64,000 nt of DNA, from contig NZ_CP157199.1 of NCBI RefSeq assembly GCF_039954625.1, positions 744,001 through 808,000 on the forward strand, written 5' to 3'. Below, piece by piece: positions 1 through 8,625 of this stretch. Below the pieces are notes generated by a model. The model did not search any database. It was not told the DNA's origin and was given only the letters and a program-made list of their open reading frames with translations. Each line of letters begins with the position of its first letter. Positions within the stretch are counted from its first letter, which is position 1. Source of the DNA: Pontimicrobium sp. SW4 (GTDB lineage: Bacteria; Bacteroidota; Bacteroidia; Flavobacteriales; Flavobacteriaceae). A program made the translations under genes and the position numbers.

Positions 1-763
1 CAGTAATTAATTCACCTTCTACTTTAATTTTTCCAAAAGAATCATCACTTTCAAGTAACTTTATTAAATCATCATGTTTATTTGTTTTTAATTCGAAGAA
101 ACCTTGACTAGAAATCATCTCATCAACGCGACCTGAATACAATTTTTCACCTTTACGCAAAACAACTACATGCGAACATACTTTTTCGACTTCGTCTAAT
201 AGGTGAGACGCTAACAATATGGTTGTGCCATCATTGGCAATATCTTTAATAATCTTTCTAATTTGGTGTATTCCTTGTGGGTCTAAACCATTTGTTGGTT
301 CATCTAGAATTAAAATTTCAGGATCGTTTAATAATGCTGAAGCTATAGCCAAACGTTGTTTCATCCCTAACGAATAGGTTTTAAACTTACTGTCTCTACG
401 ATCGGTTAAACCAACAATTTCTAGTTTTTCATTTATTTTACTTAGATCTACGCCTTTTATTTTACAAACTAACCTTAAGTTGTCATAGCCTGACATATAT
501 GGGTAAAAGTTTGGGTTTTCAATGATGGCGCCAACTTTTTTAAGCGCATCATGTGTTGTAGTGTTACCATCAAACCAATGAAAATCTCCGGTAGTTTTAT
601 TTACAACGTTTAATACAACGCCTAGTGTTGTGGATTTACCACTTCCGTTAGGTCCAAGTATACCATAAACATTGCCTTTATTTATTGTAAAAGAAAGGTC
701 TTTAACCGCAGTTAGGTAACCAAATTTCTTAGTAAGGTTATTAATTGTTAAAATAGATTCCAA
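1..763 (-). CDS. ABC transporter ATP-binding protein (3' end cut by window)
   Basis: The minus strand reads open from a TTG at 761-763 to the left edge, giving about 254 codons; no ATG is available, so the TTG start is inferred. The product is an ABC-2-type (BcrA/CcmA-like) ATPase that should energise a membrane permease probably encoded outside the window. Visible motifs are Walker A GPNGSGKST (residues 37-45), the signature YSLGMKQR (130-137), Walker B ILILDE (150-155) followed by PTNGLDP, and the H-loop ASH. Substrate is unknown. It resembles generic BcrA-type exporters of Flavobacteriia more than GldA of gliding motility, but that distinction is a judgement from memory. Confidence 0.9.
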   Translation of the reverse strand, partial: MESILTINNLTKKFGYLTAVKDLSFTINKGNVYGILGPNGSGKSTTLGVVLNVVNKTTGDFHWFDGNTTTHDALKKVGAIIENPNFYPYMSGYDNLRLVCKIKGVDLSKINEKLEIVGLTDRRDSKFKTYSLGMKQRLAIASALLNDPEILILDEPTNGLDPQGIHQIRKIIKDIANDGTTILLASHLLDEVEKVCSHVVVLRKGEKLYSGRVDEMISSQGFFELKTNKHDDLIKLLESDDSFGKIKVEGELIT

Positions 764-850
764 AATGTAATGATTGATTAGTTATAAATGTAAGACGATA
801 AAAGCCAAAAGTTGTTACAAAGCTTTTTATTATCCATATAAAAATACGTT

Positions 851-858
851 ACTTTTGA
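851..858 (+). promoter_or_regulatory. Predicted -7 promoter box
   Basis: TACTTTTG matches the Bacteroidota -7 consensus TAnnTTTG and lies 20 bases before the ATG at 879. No TTG is present at the usual 19-base distance upstream, so only half of the consensus is met. Confidence 0.35.
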
Positions 859-878
859 AAAAATAGTATGTTTATTGT

Positions 879-1937
879 ATGAAAGATTTAAAAATTTCTA
901 AAAAGAAACCCTCGTTTCCAATAAGTGCTGAACTACACAGCTATCTTTCTGAATATAAGCGAAACATAAGAATACCTGTATTTTATGATGATTTATTGCG
1001 TTTTCAAGGATCTGTTGTAGTTTATGATAAGCACGATAATGATACTTTATGGATTCGTGTGTATTATAGTGAATTTGAAAGGGAAGAGATAGATTTAAGC
1101 CTTAAAAAAGTGTATGCGAACTTGCATTCTGATGGTAACGAAAAAACGATTCCATTTTTGAATGTTGATGCTATAGACTATTGTACGTTTGGCAATTCTA
1201 AACCTTTTAGAGTGAAAATCAGAAATGTTTTAAATGATAATTACACTTATTTTTATGTGAAAAAAGCTGATGCTTCTCGTGTTTATGGACTAGAGTTGGA
1301 GCATATGTTATCTCCATACAATCTTAATTTTTTAGTTTATAAGGATACATTAATTGAAGAGCATATTGTAGGAATTCCAGGAGATGAATTTATAAAGAAC
1401 ATGTTGCCTAAATGTAATAGTTCCGAAAAATCTCAGATAGCCAAAGAGTTTGTGAAGTTTAATGAACGCTGCATGATTAGACTTTTAGGAGATATGCGTT
1501 CTTATAATTATGTGATTGTACCTACTCATGATTTTGATCATGTGGTCTATAAAATAAGGGCTATTGATTTTGATCAGCAAAGTTTTGAAGGTAAGTTTAA
1601 TGTTTATAGGCCTCAATTTTTTAAAGAAAATTTAATAATGGTTGAGCTAGTATCGGAAAAATTCCAAAATGAATCTATTGATCAATATAAGTTGGAAGAA
1701 CGATCAATAATTGCCAAACGATTAATAAGCTATCACGATAGGGTAGAAGAGCTGTTAGAGTGTATGATTAAAGATTCTATATCTCTTAAAGAGCATATAG
1801 ATCAATTAAAGGCTTCAATTTATGATTATACATTAGATATGTCTTTAAAACGCAGCAAGAATATGGGAGAGATTTTAAAAAACGTTCTGAATTTTATACA
1901 ACGAAACTATGAAAACGTTAATGCAAATGAATCATAG
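879..1937 (+). CDS. Conserved hypothetical protein with kinase-like motifs
   Basis: 352 aa soluble protein of no family I can name with certainty. It has no signal peptide or membrane segment. The central part carries GDMRSYNYVI (from residue 204) followed by AIDFDQ (from residue 228). The spacing and character recall the catalytic loop (HxDxxxxN) and metal-binding DFG/DFD of aminoglycoside-phosphotransferase or HipA-like kinases, although the catalytic His is replaced by Gly. The C-terminal 80 residues are rich in charged helices. It stands alone, with a promoter-like box upstream and a convergent neighbour 4 bases downstream. The kinase-fold idea is inference. Confidence 0.8.
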   Translation: MKDLKISKKKPSFPISAELHSYLSEYKRNIRIPVFYDDLLRFQGSVVVYDKHDNDTLWIRVYYSEFEREEIDLSLKKVYANLHSDGNEKTIPFLNVDAIDYCTFGNSKPFRVKIRNVLNDNYTYFYVKKADASRVYGLELEHMLSPYNLNFLVYKDTLIEEHIVGIPGDEFIKNMLPKCNSSEKSQIAKEFVKFNERCMIRLLGDMRSYNYVIVPTHDFDHVVYKIRAIDFDQQSFEGKFNVYRPQFFKENLIMVELVSEKFQNESIDQYKLEERSIIAKRLISYHDRVEELLECMIKDSISLKEHIDQLKASIYDYTLDMSLKRSKNMGEILKNVLNFIQRNYENVNANES

Positions 1938-1941
1938 ATTA

Positions 1942-2457
1942 TTAATTCCAATTTTCGTTGAAATCTAAATCTTCATAGTCGTCAATATTTAAATCATCAC
2001 CAAATTCGTCAAAATTATCAGAAGCATCAGCTTCAAACGATTTTTCAGGAGCTTCATTTGGTATTTGTCCATGCACATACATAAGATTTGGGTAGTCTAC
2101 ACCTTCAGCTATTTCAACAATTTCTGCTAATTCTACTAAAAAGGTCCACATGCTAAAGAAATCGTAAACATAAATCAGTTTAGTTTTATCTTCATTTACA
2201 ACATCTTCTAGAAGAGTTTCTGCCATAAGTTTTACTAAATTTATGCCTTCACTCATATCAAATAGCGAAATTTCTTCACCTTGATTCCATTCATCGTCAC
2301 TTACATAAAAGGATGCCATTTCTGTACCATCGAATCCAAAAGATTGTGTAATAGTATTATGTAAATCTTCTAAAGTATCAGTTTTTCTAATTTCGATATC
2401 TCTAAAAACATCGTCTTCAGTATCGTTATCAAGTATGATTCTAAATCTGTAAATCAT
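1942..2457 (-). CDS. Plasmid pRiA4b ORF-3-like family protein
   Basis: 171 aa. The start (MIYRFRIILDN) and the central block ITQSFGF...SFYVSDDEW match the pRiA4b ORF-3 family (PF07929), named after a plasmid ORF and also found as a passenger of IS1096-like elements. Its biochemical role is unknown. The last 35 residues are strongly acidic (FGDDLNIDDYEDLDF), common in flavobacterial members. It is transcribed alone and converges on the kinase-like gene. No transposase or terminal inverted repeat is seen around it, so it looks like a resident gene rather than cargo. Confidence 0.85.
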   Translation of the reverse strand: MIYRFRIILDNDTEDDVFRDIEIRKTDTLEDLHNTITQSFGFDGTEMASFYVSDDEWNQGEEISLFDMSEGINLVKLMAETLLEDVVNEDKTKLIYVYDFFSMWTFLVELAEIVEIAEGVDYPNLMYVHGQIPNEAPEKSFEADASDNFDEFGDDLNIDDYEDLDFNENWN

Positions 2458-2495
2458 GAATTATGTTTCTAAGTGCAAATTTATCTAAAAATTTG

Positions 2496-3518
2496 TTATT
2501 TGCTAAATCGGTGTAATACAAATGTCATTACAGTTAACAAGAAAAATGCACCTATTTGGTGTGCCACTCCTAGCCATACAGGAACTTGCATTAATATGGT
2601 TAAAACTCCTAACAAAAATTGCAGTCCTACCAAGAATAATAATGCATTTACACCATTTTTTTGATCTTTAGTGATATCTCTTTTTCTGGTTTTATTCCAA
2701 ATTATTAAAATTAGGATAACCACAATATATGCAAGAATACGATGAATAAATTGTACACCACTTTTGCCTTCGAAAAAGTTTTTTATAATAGGTGTTTGCT
2801 CTATATAAACGGTTTCGTGCATGAATTTACCTTCACTCATCATTGGCCAATGATTATGTATAAATCCAGCGTCTAAACCAGCAACAAAAGCACCGTAAAT
2901 AATTTGTAATATTAGAATGCCAAAAGTTATTCTAATAAAATTTCGTAAGCTTGTTTCGAATCCTTTTCTGTTAGGGTAAATTATATCTAGCGCCACCCAA
3001 AATGTGTAAGCAAACGTTATGAAGGCAGTAATTAAATGTGCAGCCAACCTGTAATGACTTACATCTGGTCTATCGACTAAACCACTTTTAACCATATACC
3101 ATCCTAAAAATCCTTGAAAGCCACCAAGCAATAGAAGAATAATAGCTTTTTTAATTGTGGGTTTTGTAAGTTGTTTTCTTATTAAAAAATATAAAAATGG
3201 AATAATAAATACTAATCCAATGAAGCGACCTATTACACGATGTAACCATTCCCAGAAATAAATATCTTTAAAATCCTGAAGTGTAAAGTGATTGTTGAGT
3301 TTTTGGTACTCAGGATATTGTTTGTATAAATCGAAAGCTTCTTGCCATTCTACATCATTCATTGGAGGAATAGTACCAGAAATAAGCTTGTAATTTGATA
3401 TAGATAAACCTGAATGAGTTAGCCTAGTAATACCACCAACAACTACCATTATAAAAATTAAAACACATCCACTTAGTAGCCAGTAAAATACTTTTTTGTT
3501 GTCTTTTTTTTGTTTCAA
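2496..3518 (-). CDS. ctaA: Heme A synthase (COX15/CtaA family)
   Basis: 340 aa, eight predicted membrane helices. It oxidises the C8 methyl of heme O to the formyl group of heme A for aa3-type cytochrome oxidase in the inner membrane. The haem-ligand histidines expected for the family are visible in WLHRVIGR, HYRLAAHLI, FIHRILAY and VAHQIG, and the N-terminal helix ends in GGITRLTHSGLS. The start is a TTG at 3516-3518, which lies inside a run of TTTCAAAG repeats. It is the last gene of the apparent minus-strand set cca, four-helix-bundle gene, ctaA. A cytochrome oxidase operon is not in the window. Confidence 0.95.
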   Translation of the reverse strand: MKQKKDNKKVFYWLLSGCVLIFIMVVVGGITRLTHSGLSISNYKLISGTIPPMNDVEWQEAFDLYKQYPEYQKLNNHFTLQDFKDIYFWEWLHRVIGRFIGLVFIIPFLYFLIRKQLTKPTIKKAIILLLLGGFQGFLGWYMVKSGLVDRPDVSHYRLAAHLITAFITFAYTFWVALDIIYPNRKGFETSLRNFIRITFGILILQIIYGAFVAGLDAGFIHNHWPMMSEGKFMHETVYIEQTPIIKNFFEGKSGVQFIHRILAYIVVILILIIWNKTRKRDITKDQKNGVNALLFLVGLQFLLGVLTILMQVPVWLGVAHQIGAFFLLTVMTFVLHRFSK

Positions 3519-3553
3519 AGTTTTTAAAGTTTCAAAGTTTCAAAGTTTCAAAG
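3513..3553. repeat. TTTCAAAG short tandem repeat
   Basis: Three perfect head-to-tail copies of TTTCAAAG lie at 3530-3537, 3538-3545 and 3546-3553, preceded by a degenerate unit and another perfect copy at 3513-3520. The array spans the junction between the four-helix-bundle gene and ctaA: it encodes the last residues and stop of the former and supplies the TTG start of the latter. Degenerate units of the same octamer recur at 32340-32369. Confidence 0.8.
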
Positions 3554-3918
3554 TTTTTACCTTTGAGTTTTCTTATAAAACTAGTTAACATTCGTTCAAT
3601 TTCTCTTGTGTTTTTATAAAGATTTTCAAAATTATTTTCCTTAAAAAACTTTAAGTTATATGCGATTTCAAGTTGCGTTTGTAACTCAAATAATGAGCTT
3701 AAGGCAATATTTAAAAACCTTAAGTAATCTTTTGTTCCTTCTCTTCCATAGCCTTCTGCAATATTACTAGGTATTGATGTAGCAGATCTTTTTATTTGAG
3801 AAGTTAAAGCATATAGTTTATCCGACGGAAATATTTTTACTTCATTATAAATTTCTGTAACTAATAACATAGATTTTTGCCATACTAATAGTTTTCTATA
3901 TGTGTGATTATTTTCCAT
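3532..3918 (-). CDS. Four-helix-bundle protein (23S rRNA-IVP / S23 family)
   Basis: 128 aa. The blocks KLLVWQKSM, FPSDKLYALTSQIKRSATSIPSNIAEGYGR and LRFLNIALSSLFELQTQLEIA are diagnostic for the S23 / intervening-sequence-protein family, which folds as a four-helix bundle and forms a pentamer. The family was first seen in insertions within 23S rRNA genes but is widespread as stand-alone genes; its function is unclear. No rRNA is nearby. It sits 5 bases after cca, and its C-terminus (ETLKL) is encoded by the TTTCAAAG repeat, suggesting that gene and repeat were inserted or drifted together between cca and ctaA. Confidence 0.93.
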   Translation of the reverse strand: MENNHTYRKLLVWQKSMLLVTEIYNEVKIFPSDKLYALTSQIKRSATSIPSNIAEGYGREGTKDYLRFLNIALSSLFELQTQLEIAYNLKFFKENNFENLYKNTREIERMLTSFIRKLKGKNFETLKL

Positions 3919-3923
3919 ATTAA

Positions 3924-5360
3924 CTATGAATCTTTGTTATTTTGTAACTTTACAGATAATCCTAGTTTTTTACCTTCTTCTATCATTAAGTTATAAGCCG
4001 ACTCGAATTCATTAGGAATATTGCCTTCTAAAATCGCCTCTTTAATAGCCTCTTTAATAATACCAATTTCACGTGAAGGTTTTAAATTAAACGTTTTCAT
4101 AATTTCATCACCAGAAACAGGTGGTTGAAAATTTCTAATATGATCACGTTCTTCTACTTCTACAATTTTTTGCCTAACAATTTTAAAGTTATTATGATAC
4201 TTTTTAAATTTTTTAGGATTCTTTGTAGTAATATCTGCTTCACAGAGGGTCATTAAATCATCTACATAATCACCTGCGTCAAATACTAAGCGACGAACAG
4301 CTGAATCGGTTATATCATCTTGAGCGAGTACTATAGGGCGTGAGCTCATAAATACCATTTTTTGAACAAATTTCATTTTGTCATTCAATGGCAATTTCAA
4401 TCTTTTAAATAAGTGATATACCATTTTGGAACCTTCAAATTCATGTCCATGAAACGTCCAACCTACTTTTTTGCTAAACTTTTTGGTTGGTGCTTTTCCA
4501 ATATCATGTAGTAAAGCTGCCCAACGTAGCCAAACATCATTTGTGTGTTTTGAAATATTATCGACAACTTCTAATGTATGGTAAAAATTGTCCTTATGTC
4601 GTTGACCTTCGACTTCTTCAATACCTTTTAATGCTGTTAGCTCGGGTAGAATATACTCTAATAATCCTGTTTTTTCTAGTAATATAAACCCTAAAGAAGG
4701 CTTGTCACATTCTAATATTTTATTTAGTTCGGTAACAATGCGTTCTTTAGTAATAATAGCAATACGCTTGTTATTTTTTGTAATTGCGTTTAATGAGGTG
4801 TCTTCAATCTCGAAACCTAATTGAGTTGCAAATCTTATGGCTCGGAGCATACGCAAAGGATCATCACTATAAGTTATATTTGGGTCTAAAGGTGTGCGAA
4901 TTATTTTTTTATTTAAATCTAAAACACCATTAAACGGATCTAATAATTCTCCAAAGCCATCTACATTTAAACTAAAAGCAAGCGCATTAATAGTAAAGTC
5001 GCGACGATTTTGATCGTCTTCTAGTGTACCATTTTCAACAACAGGATTTCTACTATCTTCGGAATAAGATTCTTTTCGAGCTCCAACGAATTCAATTTCT
5101 ATATCTTCAAACTTAAGCATTGCTGTGCCATAAGTTTTAAATACTTGAATTTTTGGAGTATTAGGAAGGTTTTTTGATACTTGTTTGGCTAGTTTAATAC
5201 CGCTACCAATAGCAACAACGTCAATATCTTTATGAACTCCTCTATTTAAAATATAATCTCTAACAAAACCACCAATAACATAGCTTTCTAAATTCAACTC
5301 GTTAGCCGATTTTGAAATAACCTTAAAAATGGGATGCGCTAATGCTTGTTTGTAATTCAT
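3924..5360 (-). CDS. cca: CCA tRNA nucleotidyltransferase with HD domain
   Basis: 478 aa. It adds or repairs the 3'-terminal CCA of tRNAs using CTP and ATP. The N-terminal polymerase-beta-type head shows GGFVRD (residues 30-35), the metal-binding DID and the RRDFTINALAF block; the neck follows with DPLRMLRAIRFATQLGF. A C-terminal HD phosphohydrolase domain is present (HTLEVVDN, LLHDIGK near residue 285), typical of class II bacterial enzymes of the cca/poly(A)-polymerase family. Poly(A) polymerase is the alternative, but Flavobacteriia normally annotate this gene as the CCA enzyme. It leads a minus-strand set with the four-helix-bundle gene and ctaA. Confidence 0.93.
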   Translation of the reverse strand: MNYKQALAHPIFKVISKSANELNLESYVIGGFVRDYILNRGVHKDIDVVAIGSGIKLAKQVSKNLPNTPKIQVFKTYGTAMLKFEDIEIEFVGARKESYSEDSRNPVVENGTLEDDQNRRDFTINALAFSLNVDGFGELLDPFNGVLDLNKKIIRTPLDPNITYSDDPLRMLRAIRFATQLGFEIEDTSLNAITKNNKRIAIITKERIVTELNKILECDKPSLGFILLEKTGLLEYILPELTALKGIEEVEGQRHKDNFYHTLEVVDNISKHTNDVWLRWAALLHDIGKAPTKKFSKKVGWTFHGHEFEGSKMVYHLFKRLKLPLNDKMKFVQKMVFMSSRPIVLAQDDITDSAVRRLVFDAGDYVDDLMTLCEADITTKNPKKFKKYHNNFKIVRQKIVEVEERDHIRNFQPPVSGDEIMKTFNLKPSREIGIIKEAIKEAILEGNIPNEFESAYNLMIEEGKKLGLSVKLQNNKDS

Positions 5361-5407
5361 TCAATAAATCTGTATCAAAATGCTATTAAAGAAATAATAA
5401 TTGATTT

Positions 5408-5977
5408 TTATTTTCTAATAACTTTAACTAGTCCATCACTACTCAATTTAATTATTGATGAGGCTTTGGTAGATTTTTTTTTGCGATCCAAATTTACAAC
5501 ATAGTCAACACCTTTTAAAATCTCTTGACTTATTTCTGAGTAAGATTTTGGTGAAGGTTCGTTGCTAATATTAGCTGAGGTAGAAACAATAGGCTTTTTG
5601 AACTTTTTTATAAGCTGATTACAAAAACTATGATTAACAATTCTTATGGCTAATGTATTGTCGTTTGCTACTATATTTTCAGCAATATGCAAGGGTTTGT
5701 CGTAAATTATGGTTGTAGGCTTATTAGCATATTTTAAAATATCGTAAGCCACCTCAGGTACTTCTTCAACATATTGATTTAGCATATTGAAATCACTAAC
5801 TAAACAAATCATGGATTTAGATTCTTCACGTTGTTTAAGTCCATAAATACGTTTTATAGCGTTATAATTTGTAGCGTCACAACCAATACCCCAAATGGTG
5901 TCAGTCGGATATAATATAATGCCACCTTGCTTTAAAATTTGCAGTGCTTCATTTACTTCTTGATCAATCATGAACAA
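5408..5977 (-). CDS. tsaC: L-threonylcarbamoyladenylate synthase (TsaC/Sua5/YrdC family)
   Basis: 189 aa, the short TsaC form without the Sua5 C-terminal domain. It makes threonylcarbamoyl-AMP from threonine, bicarbonate and ATP, the first step of the t6A37 tRNA modification. Family marks are GGIILYPTDTIWGIGCDA near the N-terminus, KPTTIIYD and STSANIS. Two in-frame ATGs (5977 and 5971) are equally plausible. It is divergent from the LPS-kinase-like gene, with its own promoter-like box at 5998-6005. Confidence 0.93.
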   Translation of the reverse strand: MFMIDQEVNEALQILKQGGIILYPTDTIWGIGCDATNYNAIKRIYGLKQREESKSMICLVSDFNMLNQYVEEVPEVAYDILKYANKPTTIIYDKPLHIAENIVANDNTLAIRIVNHSFCNQLIKKFKKPIVSTSANISNEPSPKSYSEISQEILKGVDYVVNLDRKKKSTKASSIIKLSSDGLVKVIRK

Positions 5978-5997
5978 ATATTTAAAAACTTAGATGG

Positions 5998-6005
5998 CAA
6001 AGTTA
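5998..6005 (-). promoter_or_regulatory. Predicted -7 promoter box of tsaC
   Basis: On the minus strand this reads TAACTTTG, a match to TAnnTTTG, 20 bases before the tsaC start. The -33 TTG is not at the ideal distance. Confidence 0.35.
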
Positions 6006-6049
6006 GCATTAGTTTTCTACTTTGTTTTAAAACTTTGTATTATTGCTAT

Positions 6050-6796
6050 ATGAATAAGGTATTTCATAAAATATATAAAGATTTAGAATCAGATATTGAT
6101 CATTTCATTGAGTCTTTTGAAACTTCGGGTACATCAATAAAAGATAAAAGGAATAAATTAAAACTATTCAAGTTAAATAGTGTCGTTATTAATATTAAGG
6201 GGTTTAAAGTGCCTAATATTATTAATCGAATAGTTTACAAATTTTTTAGAAAGAGTAAAGCTCAACGATCATTTAATTATGCTAATAAACTTTTAAAATT
6301 GGAGATAGGAACACCACAGCCTATTGCGTATTATGAGTTTGCGAATAATGGACTTTTTTATAAAAGTTATTATGTGAGTGAACAAATTGAATACGATTTA
6401 ACCTATCGGGAATTAATAAATGATTTTGATTACCCAGACTATGAAAACATTTTGAGGGACTTTACCAAGTTTACTTTTAAACTACATGAGAATAACATTC
6501 ACTTTTTAGATCATTCACCAGGAAATACACTTATTAAAAAAGAGAATGGTACTTATAAGTTTTATTTGGTTGATTTAAACCGAATGAAGTTTGAGCCAAT
6601 GTCATTTAATGAACGTATTAAGAATTTTGCAAGATTAACAGAGCATAAGGCTATGATTGAAATTATGAGTGATGAATACGCAAAATGTATGAATGCTGAA
6701 TTTAATGAGGTTTTTAACAAAATGTGGAAGTATACGCAAGAGTTTAGACAAAGTATCCAAAGAAAAAAACGGTTAAAAAAGTTAGTTAAATTTTAA
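6050..6796 (+). CDS. Lipopolysaccharide kinase InaA / Kdo kinase-like protein
   Basis: 248 aa from the ATG at 6050. An upstream in-frame ATG at 5939 lies inside tsaC and its promoter and adds unrelated residues, so I reject it. The protein has a eukaryotic-like kinase core: a conserved Lys region (VVINIKGFKVP), the catalytic-loop equivalent LHENNIHFLDHSPGNTL and the metal-binding YLVDLNRMKF. This pattern is typical of the KdkA/WaaP/InaA group, which phosphorylates Kdo or heptose of the LPS inner core. The adjacent WaaE-like glycosyltransferase and phosphodiester-glycan genes fit an LPS role; the exact acceptor is unknown. Confidence 0.88.
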   Translation: MNKVFHKIYKDLESDIDHFIESFETSGTSIKDKRNKLKLFKLNSVVINIKGFKVPNIINRIVYKFFRKSKAQRSFNYANKLLKLEIGTPQPIAYYEFANNGLFYKSYYVSEQIEYDLTYRELINDFDYPDYENILRDFTKFTFKLHENNIHFLDHSPGNTLIKKENGTYKFYLVDLNRMKFEPMSFNERIKNFARLTEHKAMIEIMSDEYAKCMNAEFNEVFNKMWKYTQEFRQSIQRKKRLKKLVKF

Positions 6797-6802
6797 AAAT
6801 AA

Positions 6803-7558
6803 TTATTGTCTTCCTCTTCTTAATAGCCAAAGTTTTACATAGCGCATAAATACAACGTAGCCTTGTAAATAGCCAATGGTTAAGCCTACAAAACCATCTC
6901 TAAAACCACTCTGGATTATATAATGCTTAAAGAATCCCCAAAAAGGTTTTATAATAAAATGATAAGGTGTCAGTTTGCCTGTTTTTTTATCATAATCTTT
7001 TGCTTGAAGTGTTGCATAACGGTTTAGTTTTTCGATGTACTTATCAAAAGTAGTATAGGTATTATGATAGAACTTGTTTTTTAATTTAACTACTTTACCA
7101 TTAACAATAAGTTTTGCATGGACTTGTTTGTCTTCATATGTGCATAAATCTCTTTTAAAAAGTCTAATTACGCCATCATTTCTCCATCCACTATATTTAA
7201 CACGCTCGCCCATAAAATGATTATTTCTACCTATCCAATAGGCAGCAGCATCATTTTCAGGTTTGTTGAGTATTTCTTTTATTTCTTGTTCAAGCTCAGG
7301 AGTTACCCGCTCATCAGCATCAACTAGTAAAACCCACTCATGTTCAGCTTGAGGAATAGCCCAGTTTTTTTGAGAAGCTGAATATTTATACTCTCTTCTT
7401 ATGACTCTAGTAGCTAAATCTAGAGCTTTTTCGTAAGTTCCATCGATACTAAAACTATCAACAACTAGTATTTCGTCAGCAAATTTTACAGAAGCAATTA
7501 CATCTTCAATATTATGAATTTCGTTTCCTGTTGGGATAATTGCTGTAAGCTTACTCAT
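6803..7558 (-). CDS. Glycosyltransferase family 2, WaaE/KdtX-like
   Basis: 251 aa GT-A enzyme, probably an LPS inner-core glucosyltransferase. It opens with LTAIIPTGNEIHNIEDVI and has the WaaE-type blocks VVDSFSIDGT, SASQKNWAI, LLVDADER and IGRNNHFMGERVKYSGW, followed by a C-terminal amphipathic region near residues 200-245. It is the last gene of the minus-strand operon that begins with the TupA-like gene, 9 bases after the CDP-glycerol-transferase-like gene. It converges on the Kdo-kinase-like gene with 6 bases between stops, supporting a shared job in LPS core assembly. Confidence 0.9.
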   Translation of the reverse strand: MSKLTAIIPTGNEIHNIEDVIASVKFADEILVVDSFSIDGTYEKALDLATRVIRREYKYSASQKNWAIPQAEHEWVLLVDADERVTPELEQEIKEILNKPENDAAAYWIGRNNHFMGERVKYSGWRNDGVIRLFKRDLCTYEDKQVHAKLIVNGKVVKLKNKFYHNTYTTFDKYIEKLNRYATLQAKDYDKKTGKLTPYHFIIKPFWGFFKHYIIQSGFRDGFVGLTIGYLQGYVVFMRYVKLWLLRRGRQ

Positions 7559-7567
7559 TAATAATAT

Positions 7568-8617
7568 TTAGTATTTGTTTTGTTTTCCGAAAATAGAATA
7601 AATTTTAAATCGTCTTAAAAATGATAATTTTCTCTTACTTGGAACACCATTAGTTTTTATGTAATTTTCTGTCGCTTCTACCATTCTAAGTGCTGAATTA
7701 CCATCATTATATGGATGAAACTGCTGACAAATATAACTTCTAGATTTAGCATAAGGATCTTTAATAAGATTAATTTGTACTAATTTTTCTAGTTCATCGT
7801 ATTCACTGGAATTTTCCCAATGAATTTCTTTAGATATATTATTAAAAGTAATGGCTGGCTTATCTAAAAGTAAAAACTCATAGATTACAGATGAAGTATC
7901 ACTTATTAATATATCTGCCATTAATAAAAATTTGACAATGTTCTTTTCGGTTTGAAATATAACATTAGGAGTAGTATTAGCTAATTCTTGATAATTTTTT
8001 AACCATTGCTTATCCATTAAAGGATGAAACTTTAAGAAAATTAAATAGTTGGAATTGTTATCTGCAAGTTTTTTTATCTGTTCAATTAAAAAAGGAGCTG
8101 ATGTTAATTTAGGAGAAAAAGTTGGTGCATAAAGTAAAACATATTTAGAAGTATGCTTTTTAATTAAATTATTTTTCTCATTATTATAAATAGTTTTATC
8201 TCTACCATAAATATCTAGTTTTGGCCAACCTGTTTCTATAACATCGAAGTTCTTGTATTTTGTTTTTAGACTATTAAAAGTATTTGTAAAATATGGTCCT
8301 TGTGTAAGGTATAAATCAAAATAGTGTCTTATTCTAAAATGACCTTTTTTTTCTCCAGCTAAACCATGAAATATTTGTGTTTTTAAACCTCTTAAGTAAT
8401 GCGGTACTTGATTTCCAGGAATAAAAATGACATCACTTTTATAAACTTCTAAATCGTATATTTTATTAGTATGTTTGTCTTTTTTATAAGGAAAATCACT
8501 AAGTATTTTATCTGCTACATACCAAATGTAATCATAACCTTTATCTACAAGAACTTTTTTTATTGGTTCTAAAATTCCAAAGGAATAATTGTTTTGACAA
8601 AATAATATAAACTTCAT
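7568..8617 (-). CDS. CDP-glycerol glycerophosphotransferase family protein (TagB/TagF-like)
   Basis: 349 aa. The GT-B-like C-terminal half shows the family signature: YVLLYAPTFSP, FLKFHPL, ADILISDTSSVIYEFLLLDKP and ITFNN. In Gram-positive bacteria such enzymes move glycerol- or ribitol-phosphate from the CDP-alditol to a growing teichoic acid. In Gram-negatives they add phosphoglycerol or other phosphoalditols to capsule or O-antigen. There is no N-terminal membrane segment. It directly follows the LicC-like nucleotidyltransferase, which could supply the CDP-activated donor. The donor is not proven from sequence. Confidence 0.92.
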   Translation of the reverse strand: MKFILFCQNNYSFGILEPIKKVLVDKGYDYIWYVADKILSDFPYKKDKHTNKIYDLEVYKSDVIFIPGNQVPHYLRGLKTQIFHGLAGEKKGHFRIRHYFDLYLTQGPYFTNTFNSLKTKYKNFDVIETGWPKLDIYGRDKTIYNNEKNNLIKKHTSKYVLLYAPTFSPKLTSAPFLIEQIKKLADNNSNYLIFLKFHPLMDKQWLKNYQELANTTPNVIFQTEKNIVKFLLMADILISDTSSVIYEFLLLDKPAITFNNISKEIHWENSSEYDELEKLVQINLIKDPYAKSRSYICQQFHPYNDGNSALRMVEATENYIKTNGVPSKRKLSFLRRFKIYSIFGKQNKY

Positions 8618-8625
8618 TTTATATA

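Noticed and set aside
1942..2457. pRiA4b ORF-3 gene as evidence of an IS1096-like mobile element
   Set aside because: No transposase, terminal repeats or target duplications are seen around it.
2473..2664. Plus-strand frame over the end of ctaA
   Set aside because: Shadow of the conserved ctaA coding sequence, with no start context or family match.
3513..3553. Tandem octamers as a CRISPR-like array
   Set aside because: Units are 8 bases with no unique spacers and no cas genes nearby; it is a simple short tandem repeat.
3532..3918. 23S rRNA intervening-sequence locus
   Set aside because: The S23-family gene is present but no rRNA sequence surrounds it; it is a stand-alone gene between cca and ctaA.
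5939..6049. Upstream start for the Kdo-kinase-like gene at 5939
   Set aside because: The extension lies antisense within tsaC and its promoter and has no family similarity; the ATG at 6050 fits the family.
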